From positions 1-15,308 of the forward strand of contig CAZHMQ010000046.1 of NCBI GenBank assembly GCA_964533645.1: a stretch of DNA of 15,308 nucleotides, read 5' to 3'. Below the pieces are notes generated by a model. That model made no database searches. It had not been told where the DNA came from and saw only the letters and a program-made list of their open reading frames with translations. Shown here piece after piece: positions 15,004 to 15,308 of this stretch (its first letter is position 1; each line of letters starts with the position of its first letter). Source of the DNA: JABDBK01 sp964533645. Its GTDB lineage: Bacteria > Pseudomonadota > Gammaproteobacteria > DSM-16500. The translations under genes were made by a program, and so were the position numbers.

Positions 15004-15308
15004 TTATTTAATGGAACATATTTTTCCATCTGTTAAACTTTCAAGGTCACGAGAATGTAATGAAAATACCGCATTAGGCGTTCCTGCTGCCGCCCATAAT
15101 TTTTCAAATTTCAATAAATCTTCATCAATAAAAATATGATTAATTTTTTCTTTATGACCCATTGGCGGAACTCCCCCAATAGCAAATCCCGTTATTTCAC
15201 GAGTAAAATCGGCATCGGCTTTTATAATTGCTTCACCCATTATTTTTTCTATGGCTTTCTCATTCACACGATTAATACCACTAGCCAAAATTAAAACAGG
15301 TTGCTTTG
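15004..15308 (-). CDS. YbaK/ProX-type aminoacyl-tRNA deacylase, N-terminus beyond window
   Basis: The frame is open to the window end (KQPVLILASGINRVNEKAIE), so the TTG at 15288 is not the real start and about one third of the usual length (around 155 residues) lies outside. The YbaK/EbsC family removes mischarged amino acids from tRNA, for example Cys or Ala from tRNA(Pro), or Ala-tRNA in related branches. Visible family features are LASGINRVNEKAI, KADADFTREITGFAIGGVPP, GHKEKINHIFIDEDLL and LWAAAGTPNAVFSLHSRDLE. The GGVPP loop closes the substrate pocket. The substrate cannot be assigned without the N-terminal part. It is the upstream member of an operon with the AlaX-type gene, so both probably act together in tRNA quality control. 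Confidence 0.88.
   Translation of the reverse strand, partial: KQPVLILASGINRVNEKAIEKIMGEAIIKADADFTREITGFAIGGVPPMGHKEKINHIFIDEDLLKFEKLWAAAGTPNAVFSLHSRDLESLTDGKICSIK

Noticed and set aside
1..15308. CRISPR array, tRNA or rRNA genes
   Set aside because: No regularly spaced short repeats, cloverleaf or rRNA-like sequence was seen on either strand.

Overview
This AT-rich window looks like accessory DNA from a host-associated gammaproteobacterium, most plausibly in or near the Legionellales (Legionella, Coxiella, Berkiella, Rickettsiella-like groups). That placement is inferred from content: a eukaryotic-style U-box in an ankyrin-repeat protein, a giant multidomain protein with no housekeeping hallmark, toxin-antitoxin modules and insertion-sequence debris. 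No rRNA, tRNA or single-copy core marker is present to fix the taxonomy.

Layout, left to right. Positions 1-317 hold the 3' end of a TnpB (IS200/IS605-type) gene cut by the window edge, ending in a folded tail that resembles an element right end or guide-RNA region. Positions 446-514 hold two palindromes and a good sigma-70-type promoter driving a 1855-residue protein (549-6116). Its C-terminus is a tandem duplication about 98% identical at DNA level. A 12-bp-arm hairpin separates it from a LuxR-type regulator (6239-6988). Next come a broken phage or plasmid replication-protein fragment (7161-7457), non-coding debris, and an apparently intact IS110-family transposase on the minus strand (7849-8862) with structured flanks. 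An ankyrin/U-box candidate effector follows (9161-11242), then a short structured relic (about 11262-11390).

The right third is defence or addiction and tRNA quality control. It holds an orphan HicB antitoxin whose HicA partner is interrupted by one in-frame stop (11409-12019), a complete RelE/HigB-type toxin with an XRE antitoxin behind a palindromic operator (12102-12748), an unrecognised 311-residue protein with a near-consensus promoter (minus strand, 12976-13911), and a two-gene minus-strand operon of a YbaK-type deacylase (partial at the right edge) and an AlaX-type alanyl-tRNA editing protein with its terminator.

Working together: the toxin/antitoxin pairs and the editing pair are convincing units by spacing and overlap. 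The LuxR regulator could control the giant gene, because a similar half-site (ACGCTAT) occurs upstream and downstream of it, but this is only a hypothesis. The two large proteins are the best candidates for host-interaction functions.
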